Below, in pieces: positions 45,042-55,374 of a stretch of DNA of 64,000 bases (within the stretch, counting starts at the first letter, position 1; the number at the start of each line of letters is the position of its first letter). Under the pieces are notes generated by a model. The model ran no database searches. It was not told the DNA's origin and saw only the letters and a program-made list of their open reading frames with translations. Source of the stretch: Halomonas piscis. Its GTDB lineage: Bacteria; Pseudomonadota; Gammaproteobacteria; Pseudomonadales; Halomonadaceae. The stretch spans positions 744,001 through 808,000 of the forward strand of contig NZ_CP119391.1 in NCBI RefSeq assembly GCF_031886125.1. The letters are read 5' to 3'. A program made the position numbers and the translations under genes.

Positions 45042-47951
45042 TTAAAGCGAACCGATTTTCTGGCGCTGCTCTTCCAGCAGGGCCCGAGCACCGCGCACTT
45101 CGGCGAGCTTGCCGCGCTCCTTGTCGACCACCGCCGCGGGCGCCTTGGCGATGAAGTTCTCGTTGTCGAGCTTTTTCTCGATACCCTCGATCTGCTTGTT
45201 CTGCCTGGCAATTTCCTTGTCCAGCCGGGCAAGCTCGGCGTCCTTGTCGATGAGTCCGGCCATGGGCACCAGCACCTCCATCTCGCCCACCAGCTGGGTG
45301 GCCGAGAGCGGGGCGTCGTCGGGATCATCCAGCCAGGTGGCGCTTGCAAGCTTGGCCAGCTTCATCAGAAACGGCCGGTTTTGGCGAAGGCGCGCGGCGT
45401 CTTCGGCGCGGCCCTTGGTCAGCAGCACGTCGATTTCCCGGCCCGGGGCGATGTTCATCTCGGCGCGGACGTTGCGCACGGCGACGATCACGCCCTTGAG
45501 CCAGTCGATATCCCGCTCGGCGGTCTCGTCGATGCTATCGCCATGGGACTCGGGCCACGGCTGCACCATGATGGAGTCGCCCGCGCCTGCGTGGGTGCCG
45601 GCCAGCGGGGCCACGCGCTGCCAGATCTCTTCGGAGATGAACGGCATCATCGGGTGGGCCAGGCGCAGCACGGCCTCGAGCACGCGCACCAGCGTTTGCC
45701 GGGTGCCGCGCTGGCGTTTGGCAAGCTCTGCTTCTGCCGCTCCCGACGTCCTGTCTCCCGCGGCATTAGTACTTCCCTGTACGTCATCCCACAGCACCGG
45801 CTTGGACAGCTCCAGATACCAGTCGCAGTATTCGTTCCAGACGAAGTCGTAAAGCGCCTGGGAGGCGTGGTCGAAGCGGTAGGCGTCGATGTGGCGCGTC
45901 ACCTGGGCGGTGGTTTTCTGCAGCGCCGAGAGAATCCAGCGGTCGGCCAGCGACAGCGTGACCTCGCCCCCGTCCGCGCCGCAGTCCTCGCCGTCGGCGT
46001 TCATCAGCACGTAGCGCGAGGCGTTCCACAGCTTGTTGCAGAAGTTGCGGTAGCCGTCCAGCCGGCTCATGTCGAACTTGATGTCGCGCCCGGTGGTGGC
46101 CTGGGAGAGGAAGGTAAAGCGCAGCGCGTCGGTGCCGTGGGGCTCGATGCCTTCCTTGAACTCGTCCCGGGTGGCCCTGGCGATGGCCTTGGCCTTTTGC
46201 GGCTGCATCATGTTGCCGGTGCGCTTCTCCACCAGGTCGTCGAGGCTGATGCCGTCGATCAGGTCGATGGGGTCGAGCACGTTGCCCTTGGACTTGGACA
46301 TCTTGTTGCCCTGGCCGTCGCGCACCAGACCGTGGACGTAGACCGTCTTGAACGGTACCTCGCCGGTGAACCTGAGCGTCATCATGATCATCCGGGCGAC
46401 CCAGAAGAAGATGATGTCAAAGCCCGTGACCAGCACGCTGGTGGGGTGAAAGGTGGCAAGCTCCTCGGTCTGCTCGGGCCAGCCGAGAGTGGCGAAGGTC
46501 CAAAGTGCGGAGCTGAACCAGGTGTCGAGGACGTCTTCATCCTGGGTGAGCGCCACGTCGGCGGCGATGCCGTACTTTTCTCGGGCTTCGGCCTCGGTGC
46601 GGGCGACATACACGTTGCCGCTCTCGTCGTACCAGGCGGGAATGCGGTGGCCCCACCACAGCTGGCGGGAGATGCACCAGTCCTGGAGGTCGCGCATCCA
46701 CGAAAAATACATGTTCTCGTAGTTTTTTGGCACGAACTCGATATCGCCGTCTTCCACCGCCTTGATCGCCGGGCGGGCCAGCTCTTCCACGGCGACAAAC
46801 CACTGGTCGGTCAGAAGCGGCTCGATGAGGTCGCCGGAGCGATCGCCAAAGGGCAGGGTGTTGTTGACCGTCTCGACTTCCTGCAGCAGGCCGGCGGCGT
46901 CCATGTCGTCAACGATTTGCCTGCGCGCCTCGAAGCGGTCGAGACCGGCGTACTGGGCCGGCAGGCTGGCGTCTTCGCCCGGCTGGAGCTGGCCCTTGAG
47001 GTTGTAGATCTCGGCGCGCTCAAGGACGGTGGCGTCCTTGGCCAGGACGTTGATCAACAGATGCCCCTGGCGCTTGCCCACCTCGTAGTCGTTGAAGTCG
47101 TGGGCCGGGGTGATCTTCACGCAGCCCGAGCCCTTGTCCATGTCGGCGTGCCCGTCGGCCACAATCGGAATGCGCCGGCCCACCAGCGGCAGCTCGACGA
47201 ACTTACCCACCAGCGAGGCGTAGCGCGGGTCGTCGGGGTTCACCGCCACGCCGGTGTCGCCCAGCAGGGTTTCCGGGCGGGTGGTGGCGACCACCAGGTG
47301 GTCCCGGCCGTCGTCGGTCTTGACGCCGTCGGCCAGCGGGTAGCGGAAGTGCCAGAAGCTGCCCTGCCGGTCGCGGTTTTCCACCTCCAGGTCGGAAATC
47401 GCGGTGTGCAGGGTGGGGTCCCAGTTGACCAGCCGCTTGCCGCGGTAGATAAGGCTGTCTTCGTGCAGGCGGACAAAGACTTCCTGCACCGCCTTGTAGA
47501 AGCCGTCGTCCATGGTGAAGCGTTCGCGGGACCAGTCGACGCTTGCGCCCATGCGGCGCAGCTGGCGGGTAATGTGGCCGCCGGACTCCTCTTTCCATTC
47601 CCACACCTTGTTCATGAAGGCGTCGCGGCCGAGATCGTGGCGGGTCTTGCCTTGCTCGGCGGCAAGCTTGCGCTCCACCAGCATCTGGGTGGCGATGCCG
47701 GCGTGGTCGGTGCCGATCTGCCACAGGGTGTTGTTGCCCTGCATGCGCTTGTAGCGGGCCAGGGTGTCCATGATGGTGTCCTGAAACGCATGGCCCATGT
47801 GCAGGCTGCCGGTGATGTTGGGCGGCGGAATCATCATGGAAAACGGCGTGCCCCTGCCGGCGGGCGCAAAGCGGTTGTCGGCTTCCCAGCGCTGATACCA
47901 GCGGGTTTCGATGCTTTCGGGTTGGTAGGTCTTTTCCATGGAGTCACTCAT
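45042..47951 (-). CDS. valS: Valyl-tRNA synthetase
   Basis: Charges tRNA-Val; class Ia synthetase with an editing domain. 969 aa. HIGH motif in [18 protein letters not shown] (~45-62), the CP1 editing domain with [20 protein letters not shown], the KMSKS motif in [11 protein letters not shown], an anticodon-binding domain, and a C-terminal coiled coil ([20 protein letters not shown]). Start taken at [13 protein letters not shown]; the Met at MEKTYQ, four codons later, is equally good and matches E. coli. A ~20-residue Gly/Ala/Ser-rich insertion (about 45715-45790) lies in the anticodon-binding domain after [10 protein letters not shown]. Confidence 0.96.
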   Translation of the reverse strand: MSDSMEKTYQPESIETRWYQRWEADNRFAPAGRGTPFSMMIPPPNITGSLHMGHAFQDTIMDTLARYKRMQGNNTLWQIGTDHAGIATQMLVERKLAAEQGKTRHDLGRDAFMNKVWEWKEESGGHITRQLRRMGASVDWSRERFTMDDGFYKAVQEVFVRLHEDSLIYRGKRLVNWDPTLHTAISDLEVENRDRQGSFWHFRYPLADGVKTDDGRDHLVVATTRPETLLGDTGVAVNPDDPRYASLVGKFVELPLVGRRIPIVADGHADMDKGSGCVKITPAHDFNDYEVGKRQGHLLINVLAKDATVLERAEIYNLKGQLQPGEDASLPAQYAGLDRFEARRQIVDDMDAAGLLQEVETVNNTLPFGDRSGDLIEPLLTDQWFVAVEELARPAIKAVEDGDIEFVPKNYENMYFSWMRDLQDWCISRQLWWGHRIPAWYDESGNVYVARTEAEAREKYGIAADVALTQDEDVLDTWFSSALWTFATLGWPEQTEELATFHPTSVLVTGFDIIFFWVARMIMMTLRFTGEVPFKTVYVHGLVRDGQGNKMSKSKGNVLDPIDLIDGISLDDLVEKRTGNMMQPQKAKAIARATRDEFKEGIEPHGTDALRFTFLSQATTGRDIKFDMSRLDGYRNFCNKLWNASRYVLMNADGEDCGADGGEVTLSLADRWILSALQKTTAQVTRHIDAYRFDHASQALYDFVWNEYCDWYLELSKPVLWDDVQGSTNAAGDRTSGAAEAELAKRQRGTRQTLVRVLEAVLRLAHPMMPFISEEIWQRVAPLAGTHAGAGDSIMVQPWPESHGDSIDETAERDIDWLKGVIVAVRNVRAEMNIAPGREIDVLLTKGRAEDAARLRQNRPFLMKLAKLASATWLDDPDDAPLSATQLVGEMEVLVPMAGLIDKDAELARLDKEIARQNKQIEGIEKKLDNENFIAKAPAAVVDKERGKLAEVRGARALLEEQRQKIGSL

Positions 47952-48040
47952 AGCAAGGATGCCGCGCCGGGGCATCGCATGGATGTTGTGGGGCAGCAGG
48001 CGAAAATGGCGTCGAGTATAACCCCTGAAGCCGTCCGGCG

Positions 48041-49234
48041 TCAGGCTTTGTCCCGGTCGCTTCCCGACTGACGGTGGCGGCTGCCCATGGCCAGAAGGCC
48101 GAGCACCGGGCCGGGCAGCAGCCACCAGAGCACGGCCGGGCCGTGCTCGGCCCACTGTGTGGTCACCAGCGCGATGGCGGGAATGGTCAGAGCAAAGCCG
48201 ATGGCGTTCATCCCGGCCAGGGCTGCCCCCAGCCGGTCCGGCGGGGCGCTTTGGGAGGCCAGCGCGGAGAACTGCGCCGAGTCGGCAATCACGCTGACCC
48301 CCCAGACGCCGAGCAGCGCGATCAGCACCGACGGCGGGGCGCTGCCCAGCAGCGGATAGACCAGGCACAGCGTGCCGGAGGTAGCCAGCGCCGCGCGGGC
48401 GACCGCCGCGCTTCCGTAGTGGCGGCTGGCCCGGCCGGCCAGGATACAACCCGGGGTACCCAGGGCCATGACGGCGAAGCTCAGCCAGGCCACGCCCGCC
48501 AGCGAAGCGTCAAGGCGCTCGAGCTCCCGGGTGACGAGCAGCGGCACCAGCGCCCAGAAAGCGTAAAGCTCCCAGGAATGGCCGAAGTAGCCAAGCGCCG
48601 CGGCGCGGAACGGCCGCTGCCTGAAGGCGCGGGCGCCGGCCCAGGGCGTCCCCGCGGACGCTTTTTCCGGCAGGTGCGGCCCCACGCCCAGCATCAGTAT
48701 GAGCGTTGCCGCGGCTACCGCCAGCAGCGAGGCCAGCAGCAGCGGCCACTGCCAGGGAAGGGCAAGGGTGAGCCCGCGCAGCAGGTGCGGTGAGGCGGTG
48801 CCCAGGGTGAGCATGCCCACCAGCCAGCCGAGGGCGGCGCCGGCCTGTCGGGGCGTCCAGCTGACCACCAGCTTCATGCCCAGCGGGTAGATCCCGGCCA
48901 GGCACAGCCCGGTGAGAAAACGCAGCAGCGCGCCGAGCGCCAGCTGATGGGCGGTGAGAATAAAGGCGCCGTTGACCAGCGCGCCGGTGAGCGCGGCGCC
49001 GGCAAAGAGGTGACTGGCGCGCACCCGGTCGGCAAGGCCGGTGACAGCAATGGCGATGGTGCCGCTGATGAACCCCGCCTGCACCGCAATGGTCAAAAGT
49101 CCCAGATCGCCGTCGGTGAAACCCGCCGCCCGCTTCAGCGCTTCGCCGACGCCGTTGACGCTGAACCACAGCGAGGTGCCGAAAAACTGGGCGATCACGA
49201 TGGTCACCAGCGGAAAGCGTGCAAGCCGCAGCAT
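48041..49234 (-). CDS. MFS transporter, substrate unknown
   Basis: 397 aa with ~12 hydrophobic segments. It starts [20 protein letters not shown], and the segment 2-3 loop has the MFS motif-A remnant [19 protein letters not shown]. The C-terminal half begins around [20 protein letters not shown], and the tail is polar ([13 protein letters not shown]). No signature points to a substrate. It sits between holC and valS, which are adjacent in E. coli, so it looks like an insertion into that conserved order. Confidence 0.85.
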   Translation of the reverse strand: MLRLARFPLVTIVIAQFFGTSLWFSVNGVGEALKRAAGFTDGDLGLLTIAVQAGFISGTIAIAVTGLADRVRASHLFAGAALTGALVNGAFILTAHQLALGALLRFLTGLCLAGIYPLGMKLVVSWTPRQAGAALGWLVGMLTLGTASPHLLRGLTLALPWQWPLLLASLLAVAAATLILMLGVGPHLPEKASAGTPWAGARAFRQRPFRAAALGYFGHSWELYAFWALVPLLVTRELERLDASLAGVAWLSFAVMALGTPGCILAGRASRHYGSAAVARAALATSGTLCLVYPLLGSAPPSVLIALLGVWGVSVIADSAQFSALASQSAPPDRLGAALAGMNAIGFALTIPAIALVTTQWAEHGPAVLWWLLPGPVLGLLAMGSRHRQSGSDRDKA

Positions 49235-49279
49235 AAAGTCACCGGAGAGAAAACGGAAAACGATGTCGCAGGCCGGCCG

Positions 49280-49711
49280 CTAGCCCAGCCGGTGCGGCAC
49301 CACCTCGTGACCCAGCGCGCGGTAGCGCTGCCAGCAGGCGCGCTTGGCCATGAGCACGGCCTGATGCTGGTTGATGATTTCGGCTATCCGGGCGTAGCGC
49401 TCGAAGCCCTCGGGAATGTCCGGATGCAGGTTCAAAAGCGCCGTCTCGCCCTGGGGGGCGGGCAGCTCCCCTGTGCCCAGCGTCACCGGCACGCTTGCGG
49501 CCATCTCGCTGTCTTCCAGCGCGTGGGGCAGGTAGGCGTCCGGGCGAAAGTCCCAGAGCGCGGCGTCGGCCTGCTCGGCAAGGGCGCGGTCTTCGCAGTG
49601 CAGGTGCAGCCGGTAGCCCCGGCGCCAGATGGTGTCGGCCAGCCGGCAGGCAAAGGCCAGGCGCGCCTCGAGGGTGGTATCCGGCAAAATATAGAAGTCG
49701 ATGCGCGCCAT
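49280..49711 (-). CDS. holC: DNA polymerase III chi subunit
   Basis: Clamp-loader accessory protein that binds SSB. 143 aa. It starts MARIDFYILPDTTLEARLAF; the conserved core includes ACRLADTIWRRGYRLHLHCE, LWDFRPDAYLPH and EIINQHQAVLMAKRACWQRYR near the C-terminus. ATG chosen from the family start; the longer open frame runs back into ilvE. Located between ilvE and the MFS gene. Confidence 0.92.
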   Translation of the reverse strand: MARIDFYILPDTTLEARLAFACRLADTIWRRGYRLHLHCEDRALAEQADAALWDFRPDAYLPHALEDSEMAASVPVTLGTGELPAPQGETALLNLHPDIPEGFERYARIAEIINQHQAVLMAKRACWQRYRALGHEVVPHRLG

Positions 49712-49725
49712 AGGAGTGCTCGGGG

Positions 49726-50841
49726 CTATACCAGCCGGGTCAGCCAGCCGCGGGTGTCTTCGCAGCGGCCGTACTGCAGGTTCAAAAGCTGGGTGCGCAG
49801 ACGCTTGGCCACGGCGTTGTCGCCGCCGGCGGTCAGGCGAATGCGCTCGTGCTCGGTGACCAGTTCGCTGACCGGGGTGATGACCGCCGCCGTGCCGCAG
49901 GCAAAGACTTCGATGATCTCGCCGGATTCGGCGCCCTCGCGCCATTCGTCAAGGCTCACCGGCCGTTCTTCCGGCGTCAGGCCCTCGTCTCGCGCCAGGG
50001 TCAGCACCGAGTCCCGGGTAACGCCTTCGAGGATGGTATCGGTCAGGCGCGGGGTGACCAGGCGGCCGTCCTTGAAGACGAAAAACAGGTTCATGCCGCC
50101 GAGCTCCTCGATCCAGCGATTCTCCGCGGCGTCGAGAAACGCCACCTGGCTACAGCCCTGGGCATCGGCTTCTTTCTGGGCGGCGAGCGACGCCGCATAG
50201 TTGCCGCCGCACTTGGCAAAGCCGGTGCCGCCGGGGGCGGCGCGCTTGTAGTGGCGGGAAAGCCAGATCGATACCGGCTCCACGCCGCCCTTGAAGTAGG
50301 CCGCCGCCGGCGAGGCGATCACGTAGAAATCCACTTCGTGGGAGGGGCGCACGCCGAGAAACGCCTCGGTGGCGATCATGAAGGGGCGCAGGTAAAGGCT
50401 GCACTCGTCGGACTCGTCGGCCGGGGTAGGCACCCAGGCGTGGTCCTGGGCCAAAAGCGCCTTGAGCGCACCGATGAAATCGGCATCGGAGAGCTCCGGC
50501 AGGGCCAGTCGGCGGGCGCTTTTGCGAAAACGCTCGGCGTTTTTCTCCGGGCGAAAGGTCCACACCGAGCCGTCGGCGTGGCGGTAGGCCTTGATGCCCT
50601 CGAAGATTTCCTGAGCGTAGTGCAGCACCGCGGCGGCCGGGTCCAGGGTCAGCGGGCCGTAGGGAGAGACGCCGTGGGCGTGCCAGCCGGCTTCCAGCGT
50701 CCAGCGGATGTGCGCCATGTGATCGCTGAAGTGGACGCCGAACCCCGGGGCCTGAAGAATGCTGTCGCGGACGTTGTCGGGCACAGGCTGGTTGGACGGT
50801 ACCAGTTGAAAGGCGTCGGCAGAAAAGGAGTCTGAAGGCAC
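49726..50841 (-). CDS. ilvE: Branched-chain amino acid aminotransferase, type II
   Basis: PLP enzyme that interconverts Val, Leu, Ile and their 2-oxo acids. 371 aa, the longer eukaryote-like BCAT-II type rather than the ~309-aa E. coli IlvE. HYAQEIFEGIKAYRHADGSV lies near residue 75; the PLP lysine is in GFAKCGGNYAASLAAQKEA; then EELGGMNLFFVFKDG and a phosphate-binding GTAAVITPV near the end. It separates pepA from holC, which is unusual relative to E. coli. The ilvE symbol follows common usage for this type. Confidence 0.92.
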   Translation of the reverse strand: MPSDSFSADAFQLVPSNQPVPDNVRDSILQAPGFGVHFSDHMAHIRWTLEAGWHAHGVSPYGPLTLDPAAAVLHYAQEIFEGIKAYRHADGSVWTFRPEKNAERFRKSARRLALPELSDADFIGALKALLAQDHAWVPTPADESDECSLYLRPFMIATEAFLGVRPSHEVDFYVIASPAAAYFKGGVEPVSIWLSRHYKRAAPGGTGFAKCGGNYAASLAAQKEADAQGCSQVAFLDAAENRWIEELGGMNLFFVFKDGRLVTPRLTDTILEGVTRDSVLTLARDEGLTPEERPVSLDEWREGAESGEIIEVFACGTAAVITPVSELVTEHERIRLTAGGDNAVAKRLRTQLLNLQYGRCEDTRGWLTRLV

Positions 50842-50961
50842 GGGCGTGTTCTCCGCTGAAAACCAGCGCGGGGCTGGCGGATAAAGGACAGGCGTAAAAC
50901 CGGAGTAGAAAGCCGGCGCGGGCTTGCCGGCAGAGTGCCGGCAAGCCCCGGGAAGGCCATG

Positions 50962-52482
50962 TTAGCGCTCGACGTCTTCCACGTCAGCCTCGTTTTGCCG
51001 ATCCAGCAGGTACTGGGTCAAAAGCCCGACCGGGCGGCCGGTAGCGCCTTTCTGCTTGCCGGAGTGCCAGGCGGTGCCGGCGATATCCAGGTGCGCCCAG
51101 GGAAAGCGGTCGGCAAAGCGCGAGAGAAAGCAGCCGGCGGTAATGGTACCGGCGGGCTTGCCGCCGATGTTGGCCAGATCGGCGAAGTTGGACTCCAGCT
51201 GCTCCTGGTACTCGTCCCACAGCGGCAGGTGCCAGGCGCGGTCCCAGGCGGTCTCCCCGGCGTCGAGCACGTCCAGGGCGATATCGTCATCGTTGGCCAG
51301 CAGCCCGCTGGCGTGGTGGCCAAGGCCGATGATGGCCGCGCCGGTAAGAGTGGCGATATCCACCACGCTTGCCGGCTTGAAGCGCTCGGCGTAGGTCAGC
51401 GCGTCGCACAGCGCCAGGCGGCCTTCGGCGTCGGTGTTGAGCACCTCGACAGTGAGCCCCTTGAGGGTGGTGACGATATCGCCGGGCTTGGTGGCCTTGC
51501 TTCCCGGCATGTTTTCCGCCGCGGCGACGATGAACACCAGGTTGAGTTTGGGGCGGATGCCGAGCACAGCCTTGGCCGTGCCGAACACGCTCGCCGCCCC
51601 GCCCATGTCGAATTTCATCTCGTCCATGCCGGCGCCGGGTTTCAGCGAAATGCCGCCGGAGTCGAAGGTAATGCCCTTGCCCACCAGCACGTGGGGCGCC
51701 TCGTCAGGGTTGTCGGCACCCCGATAGTGCATCACGATCAGCCGCGTGGGTTCGACGCTGCCGCGCCCCACCGACAGCAGCGAGCCGGCGCCGAGGGCCT
51801 CAAGGGCCTCTTCGTCGAGGATGTCGGCGGTAAGCGCGCCGTCGGACTCGGCCGCCAGCGCCTCGGCCGCCTCGGCCAGATAGCGCGGCGTGCAGACGTT
51901 GCCCGGCAGGTTGGCAAGCGTGCGGGTATGGTTGACGCCTTCGCCAACGGCGCGGCCGATGGCGGCGCCCTGTTCGATGAGCGCGGCCTCGTCGCTGTCC
52001 CGAGCGCAGAGCGCCACCCGCTCAAGCACGGGCGCCTCGGCCGGCGATGTCTTGAAGCGGTCGAAGCGGTAGCCGGCGCCTATAACGGCCTCGAGCACCT
52101 TGCGCGCTTTCCAGGCGCTGTCGCGGTCGTCCAGCGGCACGTCGGCGAAGGCGATCACGGCGTCGTCCGCGGGCAGCTTGATCAGCGCTTCGCTGGCGGC
52201 GTCCAGCGCCTTGAGGAAGGCCGCCTCGCGGCAGTCTTTCCGCTCGCCAAGCCCCACCAGCATCAGCCGTTCGGTGCAAAGGCCGGGGGCAAAGGGCACC
52301 ATCAGCACGTTGCCCAGGGCGGCGTCGAAGTCGCCGCGCTCCGCCAGCTGGCCAATCAGCCGCTCGCTGGCGTCGTCCAGCCGGGCGGCGGCGGGCAGAA
52401 GCTCGCCGTCCTTGAATACGGGGACGACGACGCAGGCGGTTTCGGCCTTGGCGGGGTTGGCGGTCTGAACGGAAAATTGCAT
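50962..52482 (-). CDS. pepA: Leucyl aminopeptidase PepA
   Basis: Hexameric dizinc/manganese M17 aminopeptidase; in E. coli also a DNA-binding protein (XerCD accessory and carAB regulator). 506 aa. The N-terminal macro-like domain runs to about residue 170. The catalytic domain has VGKGITFDSGGISLKPG (Lys, Asp), MKFDMGGAASVFG, and the family signature NTDAEGRLALCDAL. ATG chosen at MQFSVQTANPAKAE; upstream in-frame codons overlap the divergent lptF promoter region. Confidence 0.96.
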   Translation of the reverse strand: MQFSVQTANPAKAETACVVVPVFKDGELLPAAARLDDASERLIGQLAERGDFDAALGNVLMVPFAPGLCTERLMLVGLGERKDCREAAFLKALDAASEALIKLPADDAVIAFADVPLDDRDSAWKARKVLEAVIGAGYRFDRFKTSPAEAPVLERVALCARDSDEAALIEQGAAIGRAVGEGVNHTRTLANLPGNVCTPRYLAEAAEALAAESDGALTADILDEEALEALGAGSLLSVGRGSVEPTRLIVMHYRGADNPDEAPHVLVGKGITFDSGGISLKPGAGMDEMKFDMGGAASVFGTAKAVLGIRPKLNLVFIVAAAENMPGSKATKPGDIVTTLKGLTVEVLNTDAEGRLALCDALTYAERFKPASVVDIATLTGAAIIGLGHHASGLLANDDDIALDVLDAGETAWDRAWHLPLWDEYQEQLESNFADLANIGGKPAGTITAGCFLSRFADRFPWAHLDIAGTAWHSGKQKGATGRPVGLLTQYLLDRQNEADVEDVER

Positions 52483-52590
52483 GGCGTCTCCAAACAAGAC
52501 AAGCATCGAGAGATTCAGGATAATGCCCGCCAGTGTAACCAAGCCGTGGGCGCATTGCATGGCATCCTGCAAGACTGGCCGGAGATCACG

Positions 52591-53667
52591 TTGATTCTAT
52601 TTCGCTATCTGACCCGTGAAGTGCTGCTTACCATGTCGGCGGTGGCCGGCGTGTTGCTGCTGGTGGTCATGGGCGGGCGCTTTATCCGCTATTTCGGCAA
52701 GGCGGCAGAGGGCGATTTCCCGGTGACGGTGCTGGGCAATCTGATGCTTTATCATCTGCCGGGATTCATGGAGCTGGTGCTGCCGCTGGCGTTTTTTCTG
52801 GGCATCCTGCTGGCCTACGGCCAGCTTTACATGAACAGCGAAATCACCGTCATGGTGGCCTGCGGGGTGAGCCCGGCGAAGCTGTTGCAAATTACTCTGC
52901 TGCCCTCGCTGCTGGTGGCCCTGCTGGTGGGCGCGTGCAGTATCTGGCTGACGCCCTGGGGCAGCATGCTCAACGAGGAGGTGATTCAGGAGCAGCGCAG
53001 CCGGCTGGATGCCTCGATACTGGCGCCGGGCCGCTTTCAGAACTTCGGCCAGGGGCGCACGGCCTACATCAGCGGCTTTTCCCGGGACGGCCAGCAGATG
53101 GAGAACGTGTTCGTCCATCAGCTCGGCGGCCGCGGAGAAGAGGTGCCCAACTACGTGACCCGGGCCGAGCAGGGGCATCAGGAGAGGCGCGACAAGACCG
53201 GCAGCCGTTTTCTGGTGCTGGAAAGCGGCGACCGCTTCGGCGTGACGCCGGGGGAGCACCAGGCCGAACACCTGGCCTTTGAGCGCTACACCATCCGGCT
53301 GGGGGTGAGCGACGATCGCCGGGAGCTGGATGCCGCGGAGTTTCAGAGCACCGCGTCGCTATGGCAAAGCGGCGAGCCCGAGGCCATGGCGCAGTGGCAG
53401 TGGCGCATGGGCGTACCGCTGATGGTGTTCGTGCTGGGGCTTATTGCCCAGCCGCTGTCCCGGGTCAACCCGCGCCAGGGACGCTTTGCCAAGCTGCTGC
53501 CGGCGGTGTTTCTGTACGTCGCCTATCTGAGCCTGTTGCTGGCCGCCGTGGACGCCGTGGGTAACGCCACCCTGCCCGTCGCGATTGGCGTCTGGCCGGT
53601 TCACGGCGGCTTTCTGGCGCTGGGGCTGGGGCTACTGTGGCGTTCGCAACGCAAGGGGATGCGCTGA
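52591..53667 (+). CDS. lptF: LPS export ABC transporter permease LptF
   Basis: Inner-membrane half of LptB2FG, which extracts LPS from the membrane. 358 aa from a TTG start (Met, then ILFRYLTREVLLTMSAVAGV) with GGAG upstream; no ATG fits the family N-terminus. Three N-terminal membrane segments, a periplasmic beta-jellyroll (about residues 130-265, SRLDASILAPGRFQNFGQGR), and three C-terminal segments with PLSRVNPRQGRFAKLLPA. Divergent from pepA, as in E. coli. Its stop overlaps the lptG start (TGATG). Confidence 0.94.
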   Translation: MILFRYLTREVLLTMSAVAGVLLLVVMGGRFIRYFGKAAEGDFPVTVLGNLMLYHLPGFMELVLPLAFFLGILLAYGQLYMNSEITVMVACGVSPAKLLQITLLPSLLVALLVGACSIWLTPWGSMLNEEVIQEQRSRLDASILAPGRFQNFGQGRTAYISGFSRDGQQMENVFVHQLGGRGEEVPNYVTRAEQGHQERRDKTGSRFLVLESGDRFGVTPGEHQAEHLAFERYTIRLGVSDDRRELDAAEFQSTASLWQSGEPEAMAQWQWRMGVPLMVFVLGLIAQPLSRVNPRQGRFAKLLPAVFLYVAYLSLLLAAVDAVGNATLPVAIGVWPVHGGFLALGLGLLWRSQRKGMR

Positions 53668-54731
53668 TGCTGATGGATCGTCTGGACCGCTATATCGCCC
53701 GCAATGTGCTGGCTTCCATACTGGTGGTGCAGGTCGTATTGCTGGGGCTTGATCTGATCATCGCCTATATCGATGACCTGGACGACGTGGGCGGCGACTA
53801 CTCAAGCCTGGACGTGCTGCTGTATCTGGGCATGCGCCTTCCCTGGCGGTTTTACCAGTACGCCCCGGTAGCGGTGCTGATCGGCGCGCTGATCGGCCTT
53901 GGCAGCATGGCATCACACAACGAGCTGACCGTGATGCGCGCCGCCGGGCGGTCGCTTGCGCGTATTGTCTGGGGGGTGATGAAGCCGGTGCTGCTGGTGG
54001 TGGTGGCGGTGCTGCTGGTGGCGGAATTCGTCAGCCCGCGCACCGAGCAGTTTGCCGAGGCCTGGCAGTTCGAGCAGCGCCGGGGCGAGGGGGCGCTGCT
54101 CACCAGCCGCAGCGCCTGGCAGATCGAGGAGGACAGCATCTATCGCTTCGGAGCCATTCGTGCGGACAACGTGGTGCTCGACCTTTTGCGCTATCGCTTT
54201 GACGATCGCCAGCTGGTCGAGGCCTCCTACGCCGAGAGTGCCCACTGGGAAAACGGCGAGTGGCGCCTGAGCAACGTCTCGACCACGCGCCTGTACGCGG
54301 AGCATACCGAAGCCAGCCACCGTGCAAGCGAGCGCTGGGAAACCGCGCTGACGCCCAAGCAGCTTGAGCGGCTGCTGCGCGACGTCGAAAGCCAGTCGCC
54401 AAGCGAGCTTTATGCCTACGCGCAGTTTCTGGAGTCCCAGGGGCGCAGCGCCGAGCAGCCGCTTTTGTACTTCTGGCAGAAAATGCTGCTGCCCTTGACC
54501 ATGGGCTCGCTTGTCCTGATTGCGGCCTCGTTCGTGTTCGGCCCGCTGCGCTCCGTGGCCGCCGGTACCCGAGTGTTTTACGGCGTGATTACCGGGCTGT
54601 TGTTCAAATACACTCAGGATTTGCTTGCTCCGGCGTCGACCCTCTTCGGCTTTTCGCCGGTCTGGGCGGTGCTGGTGCCTATCCTGGCCTGCGCGGCGGC
54701 AGGGCTTTTCCTTTTGCGCCGCAACGGCTGA
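53667..54731 (+). CDS. lptG: LPS export ABC transporter permease LptG
   Basis: Partner of LptF in the LPS extractor. 354 aa. It begins MLMDRLDRYIARNVLASILV; the Met two codons later (MDRLDRY) is an alternative. The coupling-helix region is around ASHNELTVMRAAGRSLARIV, a periplasmic jellyroll spans about residues 130-260, and the last membrane segments begin FWQKMLLPLTMGSLVLIA. One-nt overlap with lptF fits the need for equal amounts. Confidence 0.94.
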   Translation: MLMDRLDRYIARNVLASILVVQVVLLGLDLIIAYIDDLDDVGGDYSSLDVLLYLGMRLPWRFYQYAPVAVLIGALIGLGSMASHNELTVMRAAGRSLARIVWGVMKPVLLVVVAVLLVAEFVSPRTEQFAEAWQFEQRRGEGALLTSRSAWQIEEDSIYRFGAIRADNVVLDLLRYRFDDRQLVEASYAESAHWENGEWRLSNVSTTRLYAEHTEASHRASERWETALTPKQLERLLRDVESQSPSELYAYAQFLESQGRSAEQPLLYFWQKMLLPLTMGSLVLIAASFVFGPLRSVAAGTRVFYGVITGLLFKYTQDLLAPASTLFGFSPVWAVLVPILACAAAGLFLLRRNG

Positions 54732-54776
54732 GGCGACGCCACGGCTTTTGAGCGCAACGGCTTTTTGAGAGAGACC

Positions 54777-55304
54777 ATGACTCAACGACGTTTTACCCAG
54801 CTGGACAGCGTCACCCCGGCGGCGCTGCCCCGGCGGCTGGCGGCGATGCTTTACGACGGCTTTCTGGTGCTGGCCATCTGGCTGGTGGTCACGGTGATGC
54901 ATATGGCCTTTCTGCGCTTTGTGCTCGGCCGCAGTGCCGAAAGCATCGGTACCGGGAATCTGGCCGTGGCGACGCTGCGGCTGCTGTTGGTGTGCTCGGC
55001 GGCGGCGTTTTTTACCTACTGCTGGCGCCGAGGGGGCATGACCCTGGGGATGCAGACCTGGCGGCTACGGGTGCAAAACGCCCAGGGAGGGCCGATTAGC
55101 CTGTCCCAGAGCCTGATCCGCTGTATGGCCGCCTGGGTGTCGCTTGCCGCCGCGGGCCTGGGCTACTGGTGGGTGCTGGTTGATCCGCAGAAGAGAAGCT
55201 GGCCGGATATCGCCTCGGGGACGCAAACGGTGGTGCTGCCCAAGGCGGCAGGCAAGAAGGCAGCTCGCCACAAGGCAGCACAAAACAAGGCAGCACAAAA
55301 ATAG
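54777..55304 (+). CDS. RDD-family membrane protein with Lys/Ala-rich tail
   Basis: 175 aa. The RDD domain has the Arg-Arg-Leu-Ala N-terminal motif (LPRRLAAMLYDGFLVLAIWL), a second membrane segment, FTYCWRRGGMTLGMQTWRLR, and the C-terminal DD-like WPDIASGTQTVVLPK. The last ~20 residues are a basic Lys/Ala tail encoded by near-identical AAGGCAGCA repeats (55250-55304). RDD proteins are poorly understood; some act in ion or solute movement. Located 45 nt after lptG and probably cotranscribed. Confidence 0.85.
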   Translation: MTQRRFTQLDSVTPAALPRRLAAMLYDGFLVLAIWLVVTVMHMAFLRFVLGRSAESIGTGNLAVATLRLLLVCSAAAFFTYCWRRGGMTLGMQTWRLRVQNAQGGPISLSQSLIRCMAAWVSLAAAGLGYWWVLVDPQKRSWPDIASGTQTVVLPKAAGKKAARHKAAQNKAAQK

Positions 55305-55329
55305 TGCCGTTACCACTTGCGATTAACTA

Positions 55330-55344
55330 TGGGAATCATTTACA
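55330..55344 (+). promoter_or_regulatory. Candidate Fur box upstream of bfd
   Basis: TGGGAATCATTTACA matches the palindromic 15-bp Fur core TGATAATCATTATCA at 11 of 15 positions. It lies 30 nt before the bfd ATG, where binding of Fe-Fur would block transcription. This fits Bfd's role in releasing iron from bacterioferritin when iron is short. Confidence 0.5.
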
Positions 55345-55374
55345 TTAACCTCGTGTATTGAGCGAGGTGTTGTC

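Noticed and set aside
50935..52590. Long N-terminal extension of lptF across pepA
   Set aside because: The open frame is antisense to pepA; LptF similarity starts only at the TTG at 52591.
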